In this document: positions 26,310-36,336 of the stretch, in pieces
Layout of the letters: every line of letters starts with the position of its first letter
How positions within the stretch are numbered: position 1 is the stretch's first letter
Assembly: GCA_016710065.1 (NCBI GenBank)
Contig: JADJLP010000002.1
Coordinates: 496,001-560,000 of the forward strand
Direction: 5' to 3'
From: Candidatus Ideonella esbjergensis
GTDB taxonomy: Bacteria; Pseudomonadota; Gammaproteobacteria; Burkholderiales; Burkholderiaceae_C
DNA length: 64,000 nucleotides
The notes under the pieces: model-generated
Databases searched by the model: none
Told to the model about the DNA's origin: nothing
What the model saw: only the letters and a program-made list of their open reading frames with translations
Translations under genes and position numbers: made by a program

Positions 26310-27062
26310 ATGTTGAAGGCGCTGCTGTGGGACGTGGACGGCACGCTGGCCGAAACCGAGCGTGACGGCCACCGCGTGGCCTTCAACCTGGCCTTTGCCG
26401 AGGCGGGGCTGAACTGGGGCTGGACCGAGCAACACTATGCCGAGCTGTTGCACGTCACCGGTGGGCGTGAGCGCATCCTGGCCTACATGGTCACGCGGCC
26501 CGATGCGCCAGCCAGCCAGCAACACAAGCATGCGCTGGCGCGGCAGCTGCATTTGCGCAAGAACCAGCACTACGCCGCGCTGGTGGCCGAAGGACGCATC
26601 CTGGCCCGGCCTGGCGTGGTGGCGCTGATCCGCGAGGCGGCGGCGGCCGGCCTGGTGCAGGCCATCGTCACCACCACCAGCCGCAGCAACGTGCAGGCCT
26701 TGCTGCCCACACTGCTGGGGCCGCATTGGGCGGCCTGCTTCTCGGCCGTGCTCTGCGGTGAAGATACCGAGCGCAAGAAGCCCGACCCCGAGGTTTACAC
26801 CCTGGCCTTGCAGCGCCTGGGCCTGGCTCCGCACGAGGCGCTGGCCATCGAGGACTCAACGCCGGGTGCCAAGGCCGCCCATGCAGCCGGCTTGCCGCTG
26901 GTACTGCGACCCAGCGTCTACTTTCCTGCGCAGGCGGTGCCCGCAGGTTTGGCCGCCGTGCTGTGCACAGCCGAAGATCACTTTGACCTGGCGCAGCTGC
27001 GCGAGTGGCATGGTCGCCGGGCGCACGCCGCCGGGTGGGCCGGCGTTCAACGCGGCGTGTAG
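26310..27062 (+). CDS. cbbY: CbbY, HAD phosphatase of the cbb operon
   Basis: A 250-residue HAD-superfamily phosphatase. CbbY family members hydrolyse xylulose-1,5-bisphosphate, a misfire product that inhibits RuBisCO. Motifs are LLWDVDGTLAETE (residues 5-17), TTTSRSN, ERKKPDPEVY and AIEDSTPGAKAAHAAG. It is the last gene of the block, starting 5 bases after cbbA. Its 3' end overlaps by 16 bases the end of the convergent lipoprotein gene. No separate terminator is visible. Confidence 0.94.
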   Translation: MLKALLWDVDGTLAETERDGHRVAFNLAFAEAGLNWGWTEQHYAELLHVTGGRERILAYMVTRPDAPASQQHKHALARQLHLRKNQHYAALVAEGRILARPGVVALIREAAAAGLVQAIVTTTSRSNVQALLPTLLGPHWAACFSAVLCGEDTERKKPDPEVYTLALQRLGLAPHEALAIEDSTPGAKAAHAAGLPLVLRPSVYFPAQAVPAGLAAVLCTAEDHFDLAQLREWHGRRAHAAGWAGVQRGV

Positions 27063-27619
27063 ATCGGGGCAGGGCGGCCGTCGGACATGGGCGCAGGCGC
27101 AGGTGCAGGCGCAGCAGACGGTGCGGCCACGGGTGGCGCTGCGCTGCGCACGGGTGCGTTCACCGTGGCATGCGTGACCCGGGCGTGGTAACCGTCGCTG
27201 ATCACCACCACCGGGTCACCCGGCTGAAAGTACTCGTTGCCCTGGCCCTGGACGATCATGCGGCGGTCACCGTTGCGCAGCTGAAGGGTCAGTTCCACGG
27301 CGGCCCGTCGATTGGCGCTGCGCTCAACCTCGTTGCCCACCACGGCCCCGGCCACGGCACCCAGGATGCTGCCGATGAAGCTGTCGCGGTAGCCCCCCAG
27401 CGTGGAACCCGCCATGCTGCCAATCATGCTGCCCGTCATGGCCCCGGCACCCGAGGTGCCGGCCTCCACCGTCACTGGCCGCACCGACAGCACGGTGGCC
27501 TCCTGAACGGTGTTCAAACGGCGGGTCTCCCGGTAGTTCACCGCACTGGGGTCCATCACGACACAGCCAGACAAGCCAGCGATGAGTGCGGGAACAACGA
27601 AGAGGGTGGTGCGGTTCAT
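27047..27619 (-). CDS. Glycine-zipper outer-membrane lipoprotein
   Basis: A 190-residue predicted lipoprotein. The signal peptide MNRTTLFVVPALIAGLSGC has a lipobox LSGC with acylated Cys19. Residues about 50-85 form a glycine zipper (GSMIGSMAGSTLGG, then GSILGAVAGAVVGNEVE) like the 17-kDa antigen/SlyB family. A beta-rich part with DRRMIVQG and FQPGDPVVVISDGYHARV follows, then a Pro/Ala-rich tail. It probably sits in the outer membrane and supports envelope integrity; the exact role is unknown. The start at 27619 is set by the signal peptide; a much longer open frame upstream is a shadow of the HNH gene. Confidence 0.88.
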   Translation of the reverse strand: MNRTTLFVVPALIAGLSGCVVMDPSAVNYRETRRLNTVQEATVLSVRPVTVEAGTSGAGAMTGSMIGSMAGSTLGGYRDSFIGSILGAVAGAVVGNEVERSANRRAAVELTLQLRNGDRRMIVQGQGNEYFQPGDPVVVISDGYHARVTHATVNAPVRSAAPPVAAPSAAPAPAPAPMSDGRPAPIYTPR

Positions 27620-27768
27620 GTCGGTACCTTGTGGCTGAACGAGGCAAAAGCCGGCCAACGCGGGTAGACGGCTGGCCTGGCTGGCATTGTGGACCGGCGG
27701 TGTTGCTGGAAGTTCCGGCCCATGGGCAAGCAACGTCGCATGCTCCAGGGCGGTGCACAGCGGGTTGC

Positions 27769-28332
27769 TCAAGCGTGCAGGCGGCTGCTCCTGGGCACGC
27801 TGGCCAGCAGAAACTCCATTTGGTCGGCCACGATGCGCCGGCCGCGCAGGATCATGTCCTCGTGCAGGCTGGGCACGTACGGCAAGTACATCAGGCTCAT
27901 ATGGGCCTCCTTGGGCATGCGGTTGCCCTTGTGGCCGTTGCAGCCGCGGCAGGCGGTGATGCAGTTCATCCAACTGTCCTGCCCGCCGCGCGAGACCGGC
28001 ACGATGTGCTCGCGCGTGAGTTCCTCGAACGGGTACCAGTGGCCGCAATAGGCGCAGAGGTGGCGGTCGCGCGTGAACAGCTTGGGGTTGGTGATGGCCG
28101 GCGAGCTGCGCCATGCCCGGCTGGGCACGCAGCCCCGCACGGCGACGATGGGGTGAAGCTCGATGCGCGACTGCAGCCCGGTGCTGCGCTGCACGCCGCC
28201 GCGCATCACATGGAAGGCATCGCCCAGCGTCCAGGCTACGCCGTCGCAGGCGTAGAGGATGGCGGCCTCCTTGGCCGTCATCCACGCCTGCGGGCGTCCA
28301 GAGACATCCAGTTGCAGCACATCCATGACCAT
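27769..28332 (-). CDS. HNH endonuclease family protein
   Basis: A 187-residue protein. An N-terminal half with LQLDVSGRPQAWMTAKEAA precedes an HNH nuclease core: CAYCG, EHIVPVSRGG, NCITACRGCNGHKGNR. The two CxxC pairs hold the structural zinc and EHI...N carries the catalytic residues. Proteins like this are widespread single genes in Burkholderiales, with unknown targets. ATG 28332 was chosen because AAGGAG lies 11 bases upstream; a longer frame would begin inside a repeat at 28422. There is no sign that it belongs to a restriction, intron or phage cassette. Confidence 0.87.
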   Translation of the reverse strand: MVMDVLQLDVSGRPQAWMTAKEAAILYACDGVAWTLGDAFHVMRGGVQRSTGLQSRIELHPIVAVRGCVPSRAWRSSPAITNPKLFTRDRHLCAYCGHWYPFEELTREHIVPVSRGGQDSWMNCITACRGCNGHKGNRMPKEAHMSLMYLPYVPSLHEDMILRGRRIVADQMEFLLASVPRSSRLHA

Positions 28333-28414
28333 GGTCCGGCGCACTCCTTCAAGGTGGAGCATAGCCTGCTTGCGTGACAGCTCTTGAGAAACAGAACGCG
28401 CTGCATCATTCAAC

Positions 28415-28446
28415 CCCGTCATTCCCGCCTTCGCTGGAATGACGGG
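28415..28446. repeat. dRS3-related hairpin upstream of the HNH gene
   Basis: CCCGTCATTCC (28415-28425) pairs perfectly with GGAATGACGGG (28436-28446). The loop is CGCCTTCGCT. It is a degenerate member of the ATTCCC/GGGAAT repeats seen at 10541, 22870 and 45601. Confidence 0.7.
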
Positions 28447-28599
28447 AGGGGCGCTGGGGTGCGCTCAAGGCGAGGCCGGTTCACCCGAAAAGCCAAACAG
28501 GGCTGCCACATTTCTTCAGGCAGCCTTGGTGCTGCTAGGCCGGCCACCCTAAAAAAGCCCGTGAAATTCACGCCCGCTGCCCGGGCTTTTCTGCAAAAT
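28447..28599. other. Non-coding part of the HNH-TetR divergent gap
   Basis: The gap from 28333 to 28651 has no convincing gene. This section holds GGCTGCC (28501-28507) paired with GGCAGCC (28519-28525), and AAAAGCCCG (28553-28561) paired with CGGGCTTTT (28582-28590) around GTGAAATTCAC. The second hairpin looks like a terminator, but no gene ends here. Confidence 0.5.
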
Positions 28600-28617
28600 A
28601 GCACGACCGTTCGTTCT
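28600..28617. promoter_or_regulatory. Candidate TetR operator for the beta-oxidation operon
   Basis: AGCACGACCGTTCGTTCT is an 18-bp imperfect dyad with 7 of 9 pairs matched (core ACGA-CCGT-TCGT), 35 bases upstream of the TetR start. TetR regulators of beta-oxidation in betaproteobacteria (FadP type) use such dyads. Autoregulation and control of the downstream genes are inferred. Confidence 0.5.
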
Positions 28618-28651
28618 TGAATCTACCCACCATCTCAACCGACGCCAACCC

Positions 28652-29332
28652 GTGCCCACCACCGCCGCCGTCCCGCGACGCCCCCTGAGCCGAGGCCTGC
28701 AAAAAGGCCAGCAGACCCGCGCCACCATCCTGGATGCCGCGCTGGGCCTGGCCTCGCACGTGGGACTGGAGGGCCTGTCCATCGGCGCTCTGGCCGAGGT
28801 GACGGGCATGAGCAAGTCGGGCGTGTTCGCCCACTTCGGCTCGCGCGAGGAATTGCAGATCTCGGTGGTGCGCGAGTACCACAGCCGCTTCGAGGAAGAG
28901 GTGTTCTTCCCCGCCATCCGCCAGCCGCGCGGCCTGCCGCGCTTGGGGGCCTTGTTCGAGAACTGGATCAAGCGCGTCTCGCTGGAGCTCGACTCCGGCT
29001 GCATCTACATCAGTGGCGCGGTGGAGTTTGATGACCGGCCCGGCCCGGTGCGTGACGCCCTGGCGGGCATGGTCAAGGCCTGGCAGCTGGCCCTGGAGCG
29101 CGCCATCCGCATGGCTGTGGACCAAGGCCACTTGCGGCCCGACTGCGACCCAGCCCAGATGCTTTTCGAGCTGCACGGCCTGATCCTGGCGCTGCACCAC
29201 GACGCCCGCTTTCTACGCAACCCCGGCGCGGTGGAACGCGCCCGCCGGGGTTTTTTTCGCACGGTGACGGACTACGCCGCCCCCGGTGCGCCCATGGCCG
29301 CGCTGGCCACCGCCGTCGCAATTCGCGACTGA
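28652..29332 (+). CDS. TetR-family regulator of fatty-acid degradation
   Basis: A 226-residue TetR regulator starting with GTG. The helix-turn-helix is at about residues 40-62 (LSIGALAEVTGMSKSGVFAHF), and the C-terminal ligand domain is of the TetR_C type with LDSGCIYISGAVEFDDRPG. It is the first gene of a beta-oxidation cluster, 42 bases before the acyl-CoA dehydrogenase, and a dyad lies just upstream. By position it most likely represses the operon until long-chain acyl-CoA binds (FadP-like). Ligand specificity cannot be read from sequence. Confidence 0.9.
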   Translation: MPTTAAVPRRPLSRGLQKGQQTRATILDAALGLASHVGLEGLSIGALAEVTGMSKSGVFAHFGSREELQISVVREYHSRFEEEVFFPAIRQPRGLPRLGALFENWIKRVSLELDSGCIYISGAVEFDDRPGPVRDALAGMVKAWQLALERAIRMAVDQGHLRPDCDPAQMLFELHGLILALHHDARFLRNPGAVERARRGFFRTVTDYAAPGAPMAALATAVAIRD

Positions 29333-29373
29333 CCCGCGACCGAGCCCCATTCACCCCGCCCCAGGAGACCGTC

Positions 29374-31164
29374 ATGGCTCAATACAACCCACCCCTCCGC
29401 GATCTGCAATTCGTGCTGCACGAGTTGCTCGATGTCTGCGGCGAGTTCAAGCAGATCCCCGCCTTCGCCGAGGTGGACGCCGACACCGTCAACGCCGTGC
29501 TCGAAGAAGGGGGCAAGTTCGCCAAGGAAGTGATCTTCCCGCTCAACATCACCGGCGATGCCGAGGGCTGCACGCTGGACAAGGCCACCCATGAGGTGAC
29601 GCCGCCCAAGGGCTTCAAGGAAGCCTATGCCCAGTACGTGGAAGGCGGCTGGCCAGCGCTGAGCTGCAACCCCGAATACGGCGGCCAGGGCCTGCCGCAC
29701 ACGGTGAACCAGTGCTTCTACGAGATGCTCAACAGCGCCAACCAGTCGTGGACCATGTACCCGGGCCTCTCGCATGGCGCCTATGAAGCACTGGAAGCCC
29801 ATGGCACGCCCGAGCAAAAGGCGCTCTACCTGCCCAAGCTGGTGAGCGGCGAATGGACTGGCACCATGTGCCTGACCGAGCCGCACTGCGGCACCGACCT
29901 GGGCCTGCTGCGCACCAAGGCCGAGCCCTTGCCCGACGGCAGCTACAAGATCACCGGCCAGAAGATCTTCATCTCGGCCGGTGAGCACAACCTGGCCGCC
30001 AACATCGTGCACCTGGTGCTGGCCCGCTTGCCTGATGCGCCGGCCGGCTCCAAAGGCATCTCGCTGTTTGTGGTGCCCAAGTTCCTGGCCCATGCCGACG
30101 GCAGACTGGGCGAGCGCAACGCCATCCACTGCGGCGCGCTGGAACACAAGATGGGCATCCACGGCAACTCCACGGCGCAGATGATCCTGGACGGCGCGGT
30201 GGGCACCCTGGTGGGCGAGCCGCACAAGGGCCTGAACGCCATGTTCGTGATGATGAACGCCGCCCGCCTGGGCGTGGGCAACCAGAGCCTGGGCCTGACC
30301 GAAGTGGCCTACCAAAACGCCGTGGCCTACGCGAAAGACCGCTTGCAGATGCGCGCTCTCTCGGGCCCTAAGGCGCCCGAGAAGGCGGCCGACCCCATCA
30401 TCGTGCACCCCGATGTGCGCAAGATGCTGCTCACCGCCCGCGCCTTCGCCGAAGGCGGCCGCGCCCTGGCGGTGTACACCGTGCTGCAGCTCGACAAGGA
30501 GTTGCACCACCCGGATGAAGACGTGCGCAAGGAAGCGTCTGACGAGCTGGCCCTGCTCACGCCCATCATCAAGGCCTTCATCACCGACAACGGCTGGCTC
30601 GCCACCTCGCACTGCATGCAGGTGTATGGCGGACACGGCTTCATCCACGAGTGGGGCATGGAGCAGTACGTGCGCGACGCGCGCATCAACATGATCTACG
30701 AAGGCACCAACACCATCCAGTCGCTGGACCTGCTGGGCCGCAAGGTGTTGGGTGACAACGGCAAGAAGCTCAAGGCTTTCGGCAAGAAGATTGCCGAGTT
30801 CGTGGAAGAACAAGGCGTGCGCGAGGACATGCAGGAGTTCATCAACCCGCTGGCCGACCTGGGCGACAAGGTGACCAAGCTCACCACCGAGATCGGCATG
30901 AAGGCCTTTGCCAATGCCGACGAGGTGGGCGCAGCGGCCGTGGACTATCTGCGCGTGGTGGGCCACCTCACCTACGCCTACCTGTTTGCCCGCATGGCCA
31001 AGATCGCGCTGGACAAGCAGGGCAGCGGTGATACCTTCTACACCGCCAAGCTGCACACGGCGCGCTTCTACTTTGCCAAGCTGTTGCCCGAGACGGCCAG
31101 CTTGATCCGCAGTTGCCGCGCTGGCTTGTCGCCGCTGATGGCGATGGACGAAGCGCTGTTCTGA
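29374..31164 (+). CDS. Acyl-CoA dehydrogenase, long (DmdC-like) type
   Basis: A 596-residue FAD-dependent acyl-CoA dehydrogenase that introduces the 2,3 double bond in acyl-CoA. It has the N-terminal helical, middle beta (MCLTEPHCGTDLG, KITGQKIFIS) and C-terminal helical domains; VYGGHGFIHEWGMEQYVRD and IYEGTNTIQSLDLLGRKV contain the catalytic Glu. An extra C-terminal domain makes it longer than classical enzymes of about 380 residues, as in the DmdC/FadE-like group. Operon context favours medium- or long-chain fatty acids over methylmercaptopropionyl-CoA. GGAGACC precedes the start. Confidence 0.95.
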   Translation: MAQYNPPLRDLQFVLHELLDVCGEFKQIPAFAEVDADTVNAVLEEGGKFAKEVIFPLNITGDAEGCTLDKATHEVTPPKGFKEAYAQYVEGGWPALSCNPEYGGQGLPHTVNQCFYEMLNSANQSWTMYPGLSHGAYEALEAHGTPEQKALYLPKLVSGEWTGTMCLTEPHCGTDLGLLRTKAEPLPDGSYKITGQKIFISAGEHNLAANIVHLVLARLPDAPAGSKGISLFVVPKFLAHADGRLGERNAIHCGALEHKMGIHGNSTAQMILDGAVGTLVGEPHKGLNAMFVMMNAARLGVGNQSLGLTEVAYQNAVAYAKDRLQMRALSGPKAPEKAADPIIVHPDVRKMLLTARAFAEGGRALAVYTVLQLDKELHHPDEDVRKEASDELALLTPIIKAFITDNGWLATSHCMQVYGGHGFIHEWGMEQYVRDARINMIYEGTNTIQSLDLLGRKVLGDNGKKLKAFGKKIAEFVEEQGVREDMQEFINPLADLGDKVTKLTTEIGMKAFANADEVGAAAVDYLRVVGHLTYAYLFARMAKIALDKQGSGDTFYTAKLHTARFYFAKLLPETASLIRSCRAGLSPLMAMDEALF

Positions 31165-31222
31165 TTCGCTACCCCTCAGGCGCCGCAGAGCGCCCTTTCC
31201 CCAACCTCTCAGGAGACACACC

Positions 31223-31654
31223 ATGAAGAAGCTGTTCGCTGCCCTGTCGTTCGTGCTGGCCAGTGGCGCCGCCCTCGCCCAAGCCACACCCGTGGGTCTG
31301 TGGAAGACCATCGACGACGATGGCAAGACCGAGAAATCGCTGGTGCGCATCAGCGAAGCGGGCGGGGTGTACAGCGGCAAGATCGAGAAGATCTTCGACC
31401 CCGCCAAGCAAAACTCGGTCTGCGATAAGTGCAGCGATGAGCGCAAGGACAAACCCGTGCTGGGCATGACCATCCTGCGCAACCTGCGCGAAGGCGACGA
31501 CAAGGGCGTCTGGGAAGGCGGTGAGGTGCTGGACCCGAACAACGGCAAGACCTACCGCACGCGGCTCAAACCCGTGGACGGCGGCAAAAGGATGGAGATG
31601 CGTGGCTACATCGGCCCCTTCTATCGGACCCAGGTTTGGGTTCGCGTCGAATAA
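31223..31654 (+). CDS. DUF2147 exported protein
   Basis: A 143-residue protein with a cleavable signal peptide (MKKLFAALSFVLASGAALAQ) and a DUF2147 domain: PVGLWKTIDDDGKTEKSLV, YSGKIEKIFDP, CDKCSDERKDKPVLGMTI, WEGGEVLDPNNGKTY. It is predicted periplasmic and beta-barrel-like, possibly a lipid or hydrophobic-ligand binder; no biochemical role is established. It sits inside the beta-oxidation operon between the acyl-CoA dehydrogenase and the bifunctional enzyme, so a role in acyl-chain handling at the envelope is plausible but unproven. AGGAG precedes the start. Confidence 0.92.
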   Translation: MKKLFAALSFVLASGAALAQATPVGLWKTIDDDGKTEKSLVRISEAGGVYSGKIEKIFDPAKQNSVCDKCSDERKDKPVLGMTILRNLREGDDKGVWEGGEVLDPNNGKTYRTRLKPVDGGKRMEMRGYIGPFYRTQVWVRVE

Positions 31655-31680
31655 GTTTTCTCTAGAACCTGGAGCATTCC

Positions 31681-34062
31681 ATGAGTCGATTCCAAGTCCG
31701 CAAGGTGGCCGTGTTGGGCGCCGGCGTGATGGGCGCGCAGATCGCCGCCCACCTGGTCAACGTCAACGTGCCGGTGGTGCTGTTCGACCTGCCCGCCAAA
31801 GACGGCCCGAAGAGCGGCATTGCGCTCAAGGCCATCGAGAACCTGAAGAAGCTCAAGCCCGCCCCGTTGGGCGTGCCCGAGCTGGCCGCGCGCATCCAGC
31901 CGGCCAACTACGAGGAGCACCTGGAGTTGCTCAAAGGCTGCGACCTCATCATCGAGGCCATCGCCGAGCGCATGGACTGGAAGCTCGACCTTTACAACAA
32001 GATCGCGCCCTTCATCGCGCCGGGCGCCATCGTGGCCTCCAACACCTCGGGCCTGAGCATCACCAAGCTCAGCGAGGCGCTGCCCGAAAGCATCAAGCCG
32101 CGCTTCTGCGGCATCCATTTCTTCAACCCACCGCGCTACATGTATTTGGTGGAGTTGATCAACACCCCCACCACCGAGCCGGCCGTGCTCGACCAGCTCG
32201 AAGCCTTTGTCACCAGCAGCGTGGGCAAGGGCGTGGTGCGCGCCAAGGACACGCCCAACTTCGTGGCCAACCGCGTGGGCATCGCCGGCATGCTGGCCAC
32301 CATCCACGAGGCCGAGAAGTACGGCCTCAGCTACGACGTGGTGGACGACCTGACCGGCAAGAAGATGGGCCGGGCCAGCTCGGGCACCTTCCGCACCGCC
32401 GACGTGGTGGGCCTGGACACCATGGCCCACGTCATCAAGACCCTGCAAGACAATTTGCAGGCGGATCCATTCTTCCCCAGCTACACGACGCCCAAAGTGC
32501 TGGCCGCGCTGATCGAGAAGGGCGCGCTGGGCCAGAAGGTGGGCGCGGGCTTCTACAAGAAGGTGGGCAAGGACATCCTGCGGCTCGACCCGGCCAAGGC
32601 GGATTACGTGCCGGGCGGCGCCAAGGCCGACCCCATCGTCGACCGCATGCTCAAGAAGCCGGCCGCCGAGCGCCTGAAGCTGCTGCGCGAGTCCACCAAC
32701 CCGCAGGCCCAGTTCCTGTGGGCCATCCTGCGCGACTCGTTCCACTACGTGGCCGTGCACCTGGCCGACATCGCCGAGAGCGCCCGCGAGGTCGACTTCG
32801 CGATGCGCTGGGGCTTCGGCATGAAGCAGGGCCCGTTCGAGCTCTGGCAGGACGCCGACTGGCAACAGGTGGCCACCTGGGTGAAGGAGGACATAGCCGC
32901 CGGCAAGGCGCTGTGCAACGCACCGCTGCCCGCCTGGGTGTTTGACGGCCGCACCGGCGTGCACACGCCCGAGGGTTCGTGGTCGGCCGCGAGCAGCACC
33001 TACGTGCCGCGCTCGACCCTGCCGGTGTACCAGCGCCAGCACTTCCCCGAGAGCCTGGTGGGTGGCGGCGCGGTGGACCCGCTCAAGAGCGGCACCGAAC
33101 TGTTCAAGAACGACGAAGTGCGCGTGTGGACGCTGGACGGTGAGGTGGTCATTGCCAGCATCACCGCCAAGCTGCACCTCATCAGCCCCACGGTCACCGA
33201 GGGCCTGCTGAAGGCACTGGAGATTGCCGAGGCTGGCTACCAGGGCCTCGTGGTGTGGTCGCCCGACGACGTGTTCTCGGCCGGCGCCAACCTTGAAGCG
33301 CTGATGCCCGTGTTCATGAAGCTGGGTGCCAAGGGCATCGCCCCCGAAGAGAAGAAGCTGCAGGACATGATGCTGCGCTACCGCTACGCCGGCGTGCCCA
33401 CCATTGCCGCGATGCGCGGCATCGCCCTGGGCGGCGGCTGTGAGCTGGCCGTGCACTGCAGCCAACGCGTGGCGGCCATGGAAACCTATGTGGGCCTGGT
33501 GGAAGTGGGTGTGGGCCTGGTACCCGGCGGTGGTGGCCTGACCTACATTGCCCGCCGCGCCGCCGAGAAGGGCGCGGCCGTGCCCAGCGTGGACCTGCTG
33601 AACTTCCTGAAGGATGGCTTCCAGGCGGCGGCCATGGCCCAGGTGGGCACCAGTGCGATCGAATCGCGCAAGCTGGGCTACCTGCAAGACAGCGACATCG
33701 TCGTGCCCAATAAGGACGAACTGCTGTTCGTCGCCATCGCCCAAGCCAAGGCACTGGCCGTTGCTGGCTACCGCGCGCCGGCCAAGACCCTGTTCCCGGT
33801 GGCGGGCCGCAACGCCAAGGCCACCATCCAGGCCAGCCTGGTGGGCATGCGTGATGGCGGCTTCATCAGCGCCCACGATTTCCACATCGCCAGCCTGATC
33901 GCCGACGTGGTCACCGGTGGCGACGTGGACGCCGGCACCCTGGTGAGCGAGGACTATTTGATGGCGCTGGAGCGCAAGCACTTCTGCGGCCTGCTGGAGC
34001 ACCCCAAGACGCAAGAGCGAATCATGGGCATGCTCTCCACCGGCAAGCCCGTGAGAAATTGA
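31681..34062 (+). CDS. fadB: 3-hydroxyacyl-CoA dehydrogenase / enoyl-CoA hydratase
   Basis: A 793-residue bifunctional beta-oxidation enzyme. The order is dehydrogenase first: NAD-binding AVLGAGVMGAQIAAHL (residues 9-24), GIHFFNPPRYM, the C-terminal HAD domain with DTPNFVANRVG; then a crotonase-fold hydratase (about residues 480-680, with AGANLEALM and ALGGGCELAVHC). This order is reversed compared with E. coli FadB and matches the FadB/FadN type common in Burkholderiales. It oxidises L-3-hydroxyacyl-CoA and hydrates enoyl-CoA. The thiolase is 140 bases downstream, after a hairpin element. The gene symbol is by function. Confidence 0.94.
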   Translation: MSRFQVRKVAVLGAGVMGAQIAAHLVNVNVPVVLFDLPAKDGPKSGIALKAIENLKKLKPAPLGVPELAARIQPANYEEHLELLKGCDLIIEAIAERMDWKLDLYNKIAPFIAPGAIVASNTSGLSITKLSEALPESIKPRFCGIHFFNPPRYMYLVELINTPTTEPAVLDQLEAFVTSSVGKGVVRAKDTPNFVANRVGIAGMLATIHEAEKYGLSYDVVDDLTGKKMGRASSGTFRTADVVGLDTMAHVIKTLQDNLQADPFFPSYTTPKVLAALIEKGALGQKVGAGFYKKVGKDILRLDPAKADYVPGGAKADPIVDRMLKKPAAERLKLLRESTNPQAQFLWAILRDSFHYVAVHLADIAESAREVDFAMRWGFGMKQGPFELWQDADWQQVATWVKEDIAAGKALCNAPLPAWVFDGRTGVHTPEGSWSAASSTYVPRSTLPVYQRQHFPESLVGGGAVDPLKSGTELFKNDEVRVWTLDGEVVIASITAKLHLISPTVTEGLLKALEIAEAGYQGLVVWSPDDVFSAGANLEALMPVFMKLGAKGIAPEEKKLQDMMLRYRYAGVPTIAAMRGIALGGGCELAVHCSQRVAAMETYVGLVEVGVGLVPGGGGLTYIARRAAEKGAAVPSVDLLNFLKDGFQAAAMAQVGTSAIESRKLGYLQDSDIVVPNKDELLFVAIAQAKALAVAGYRAPAKTLFPVAGRNAKATIQASLVGMRDGGFISAHDFHIASLIADVVTGGDVDAGTLVSEDYLMALERKHFCGLLEHPKTQERIMGMLSTGKPVRN

Positions 34063-34148
34063 CCCACCCCCGTAGCGGCTGACGCCGCTCCCCCTCAAGG
34101 GGGCGCCGCCAGCGGCCCGGCAAAGCCAGTTCCGCGGCGTCCGCTGGG
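34063..34148. repeat. Tandem-hairpin intergenic element after fadB
   Basis: Directly after the stop: AGCGGC TGAC GCCGCT (34074-34089), then CCCCCT CA AGGGGG (34090-34103), then an outer stem CCAGCGG (34109-34115) with CCGCTGG (34141-34147). Two hairpins followed by a larger stem, with AGCGGCCCGGC in common, parallels the elements at 25155 and 35411. Such units are frequent in Comamonadaceae intergenic DNA. Confidence 0.65.
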
Positions 34149-34202
34149 TAACTGAAACAACGTCTGCCCCCTTCCCATGAGGCGACAGACAAGGAGAGTG
34201 AG

Positions 34203-35402
<1,200 letters not shown>

Positions 35403-35410
35403 AAATGGGG

Positions 35411-35488
35411 CACCCGGCAACTGGGTACAGTTGCCACCCTCCGCGAGGGTGCTCGGGCCGCTTGGGAGCGGCCCGGCGCTGGCCCGAG
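35411..35488. repeat. 78-nt structured intercistronic element, copy B
   Basis: Stem 1 GGCAACTG (35416-35423), loop GGTA, CAGTTGCC (35428-35435). Stem 2 CACCCTC-CGC-GAGGGTG (35435-35451). Stem 3 CTCGGGCC (35452-35459) with GGCCCGAG (35481-35488) around GCCGCT TGGG AGCGGC (35457-35472). It aligns without gaps to 25155-25232: 66 of 78 bases identical, and the 12 differences form six compensated pairs in stems 1 and 3. Confidence 0.75.
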
Positions 35489-35553
35489 CGTGCCTCGATC
35501 AACATCGGGCGGCCGCATGGCCGCCCTTTTCGTTTGAACTGACAGGAGACAGC

Positions 35554-36318
35554 ATGTCCATCAAGACCGCCACGCTGAACGGCGTCGCCACCATCGAGAT
35601 CGCCCGCCCCGAGAAGAAGAACGCGCTGACCCGGGCCATGTATCAGGCGATGGCCGATGCGCTCATAGCGGCAGCCGCCGATCCGGCCGTGCGCGCCGTG
35701 CTGATCACCGGCCAGCCCGGCATCTTCACCTCGGGCAACGACATCGAAGACTTCGTCAGCCGCCCGCCGCACGAAGAGAACTCGCCGGTGTTCCAGTTCA
35801 TGAAGGCGCTGCTGGGCTGCGACAAGCCGGTCATCGCCGCCGTCACCGGCGCGGCCATCGGCATCGGCACCACGATGCTGCTGCACTGCGACTTCGTCTA
35901 CGTCAGCGACGAGGCCCGTTTGGCCATGCCCTTCGTGAGCCTGGGCCTGGTGCCTGAGTTCGCGTCCAGCCTGATCGTGCCGCGCCTGATGGGGCAGGCC
36001 AAAGCGGCCGAGAAGCTGCTGCTGGGTGACCCCTTCACGGGTGCCGACGCGGTGGAGTGCGGCATCGCCAACGCGGTGCTGCCCGCCGGTGAGGTGGTGA
36101 ACCACGCCCGCCGCGTGGCCGAGCGCTTCAACCTGCTCGCGCCGGCCGCCGTGCGCGAGAGCAAGCGGCTGATGAAGGCGCCGCTGCGCGAACAGGTGCT
36201 GGCCACCCTCGCGACCGAGGGCAAGCTGTTTGGCGAGCGCCTGCGCAGCCCCGAGGCCCAAGAGGCCTTCCAGGCCTTCTTCCAGAAGCGTGCGCCTGAC
36301 TTCTCCAAGTTCAACTGA
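35554..36318 (+). CDS. Enoyl-CoA hydratase/isomerase
   Basis: A 254-residue crotonase-fold protein. The oxyanion-hole segments are FTSGNDIEDF and TGAAIGIGTTMLLHCDF; PFVSLGLVPEFASSL follows. The catalytic acidic positions resemble enoyl-CoA isomerase (Eci/PaaG-like) as much as hydratase, so it may act on unsaturated fatty acids. ATG 35554 follows AGGAG; upstream in-frame sequence is the repeat element. It is the last beta-oxidation gene and is followed 18 bases later by an SGNH hydrolase gene. Confidence 0.92.
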   Translation: MSIKTATLNGVATIEIARPEKKNALTRAMYQAMADALIAAAADPAVRAVLITGQPGIFTSGNDIEDFVSRPPHEENSPVFQFMKALLGCDKPVIAAVTGAAIGIGTTMLLHCDFVYVSDEARLAMPFVSLGLVPEFASSLIVPRLMGQAKAAEKLLLGDPFTGADAVECGIANAVLPAGEVVNHARRVAERFNLLAPAAVRESKRLMKAPLREQVLATLATEGKLFGERLRSPEAQEAFQAFFQKRAPDFSKFN

Positions 36319-36336
36319 CACCCGGTTGCGGCACCG

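Noticed and set aside
27047..28285. 412-codon minus-strand gene joining the lipoprotein with upstream sequence
   Set aside because: The upstream part overlaps the HNH gene in another frame; the lipoprotein has its own signal peptide start at 27619.
28553..28590. AAAAGCCCG/CGGGCTTTT hairpin as a terminator
   Set aside because: No gene on either strand ends nearby; it lies between divergent starts.
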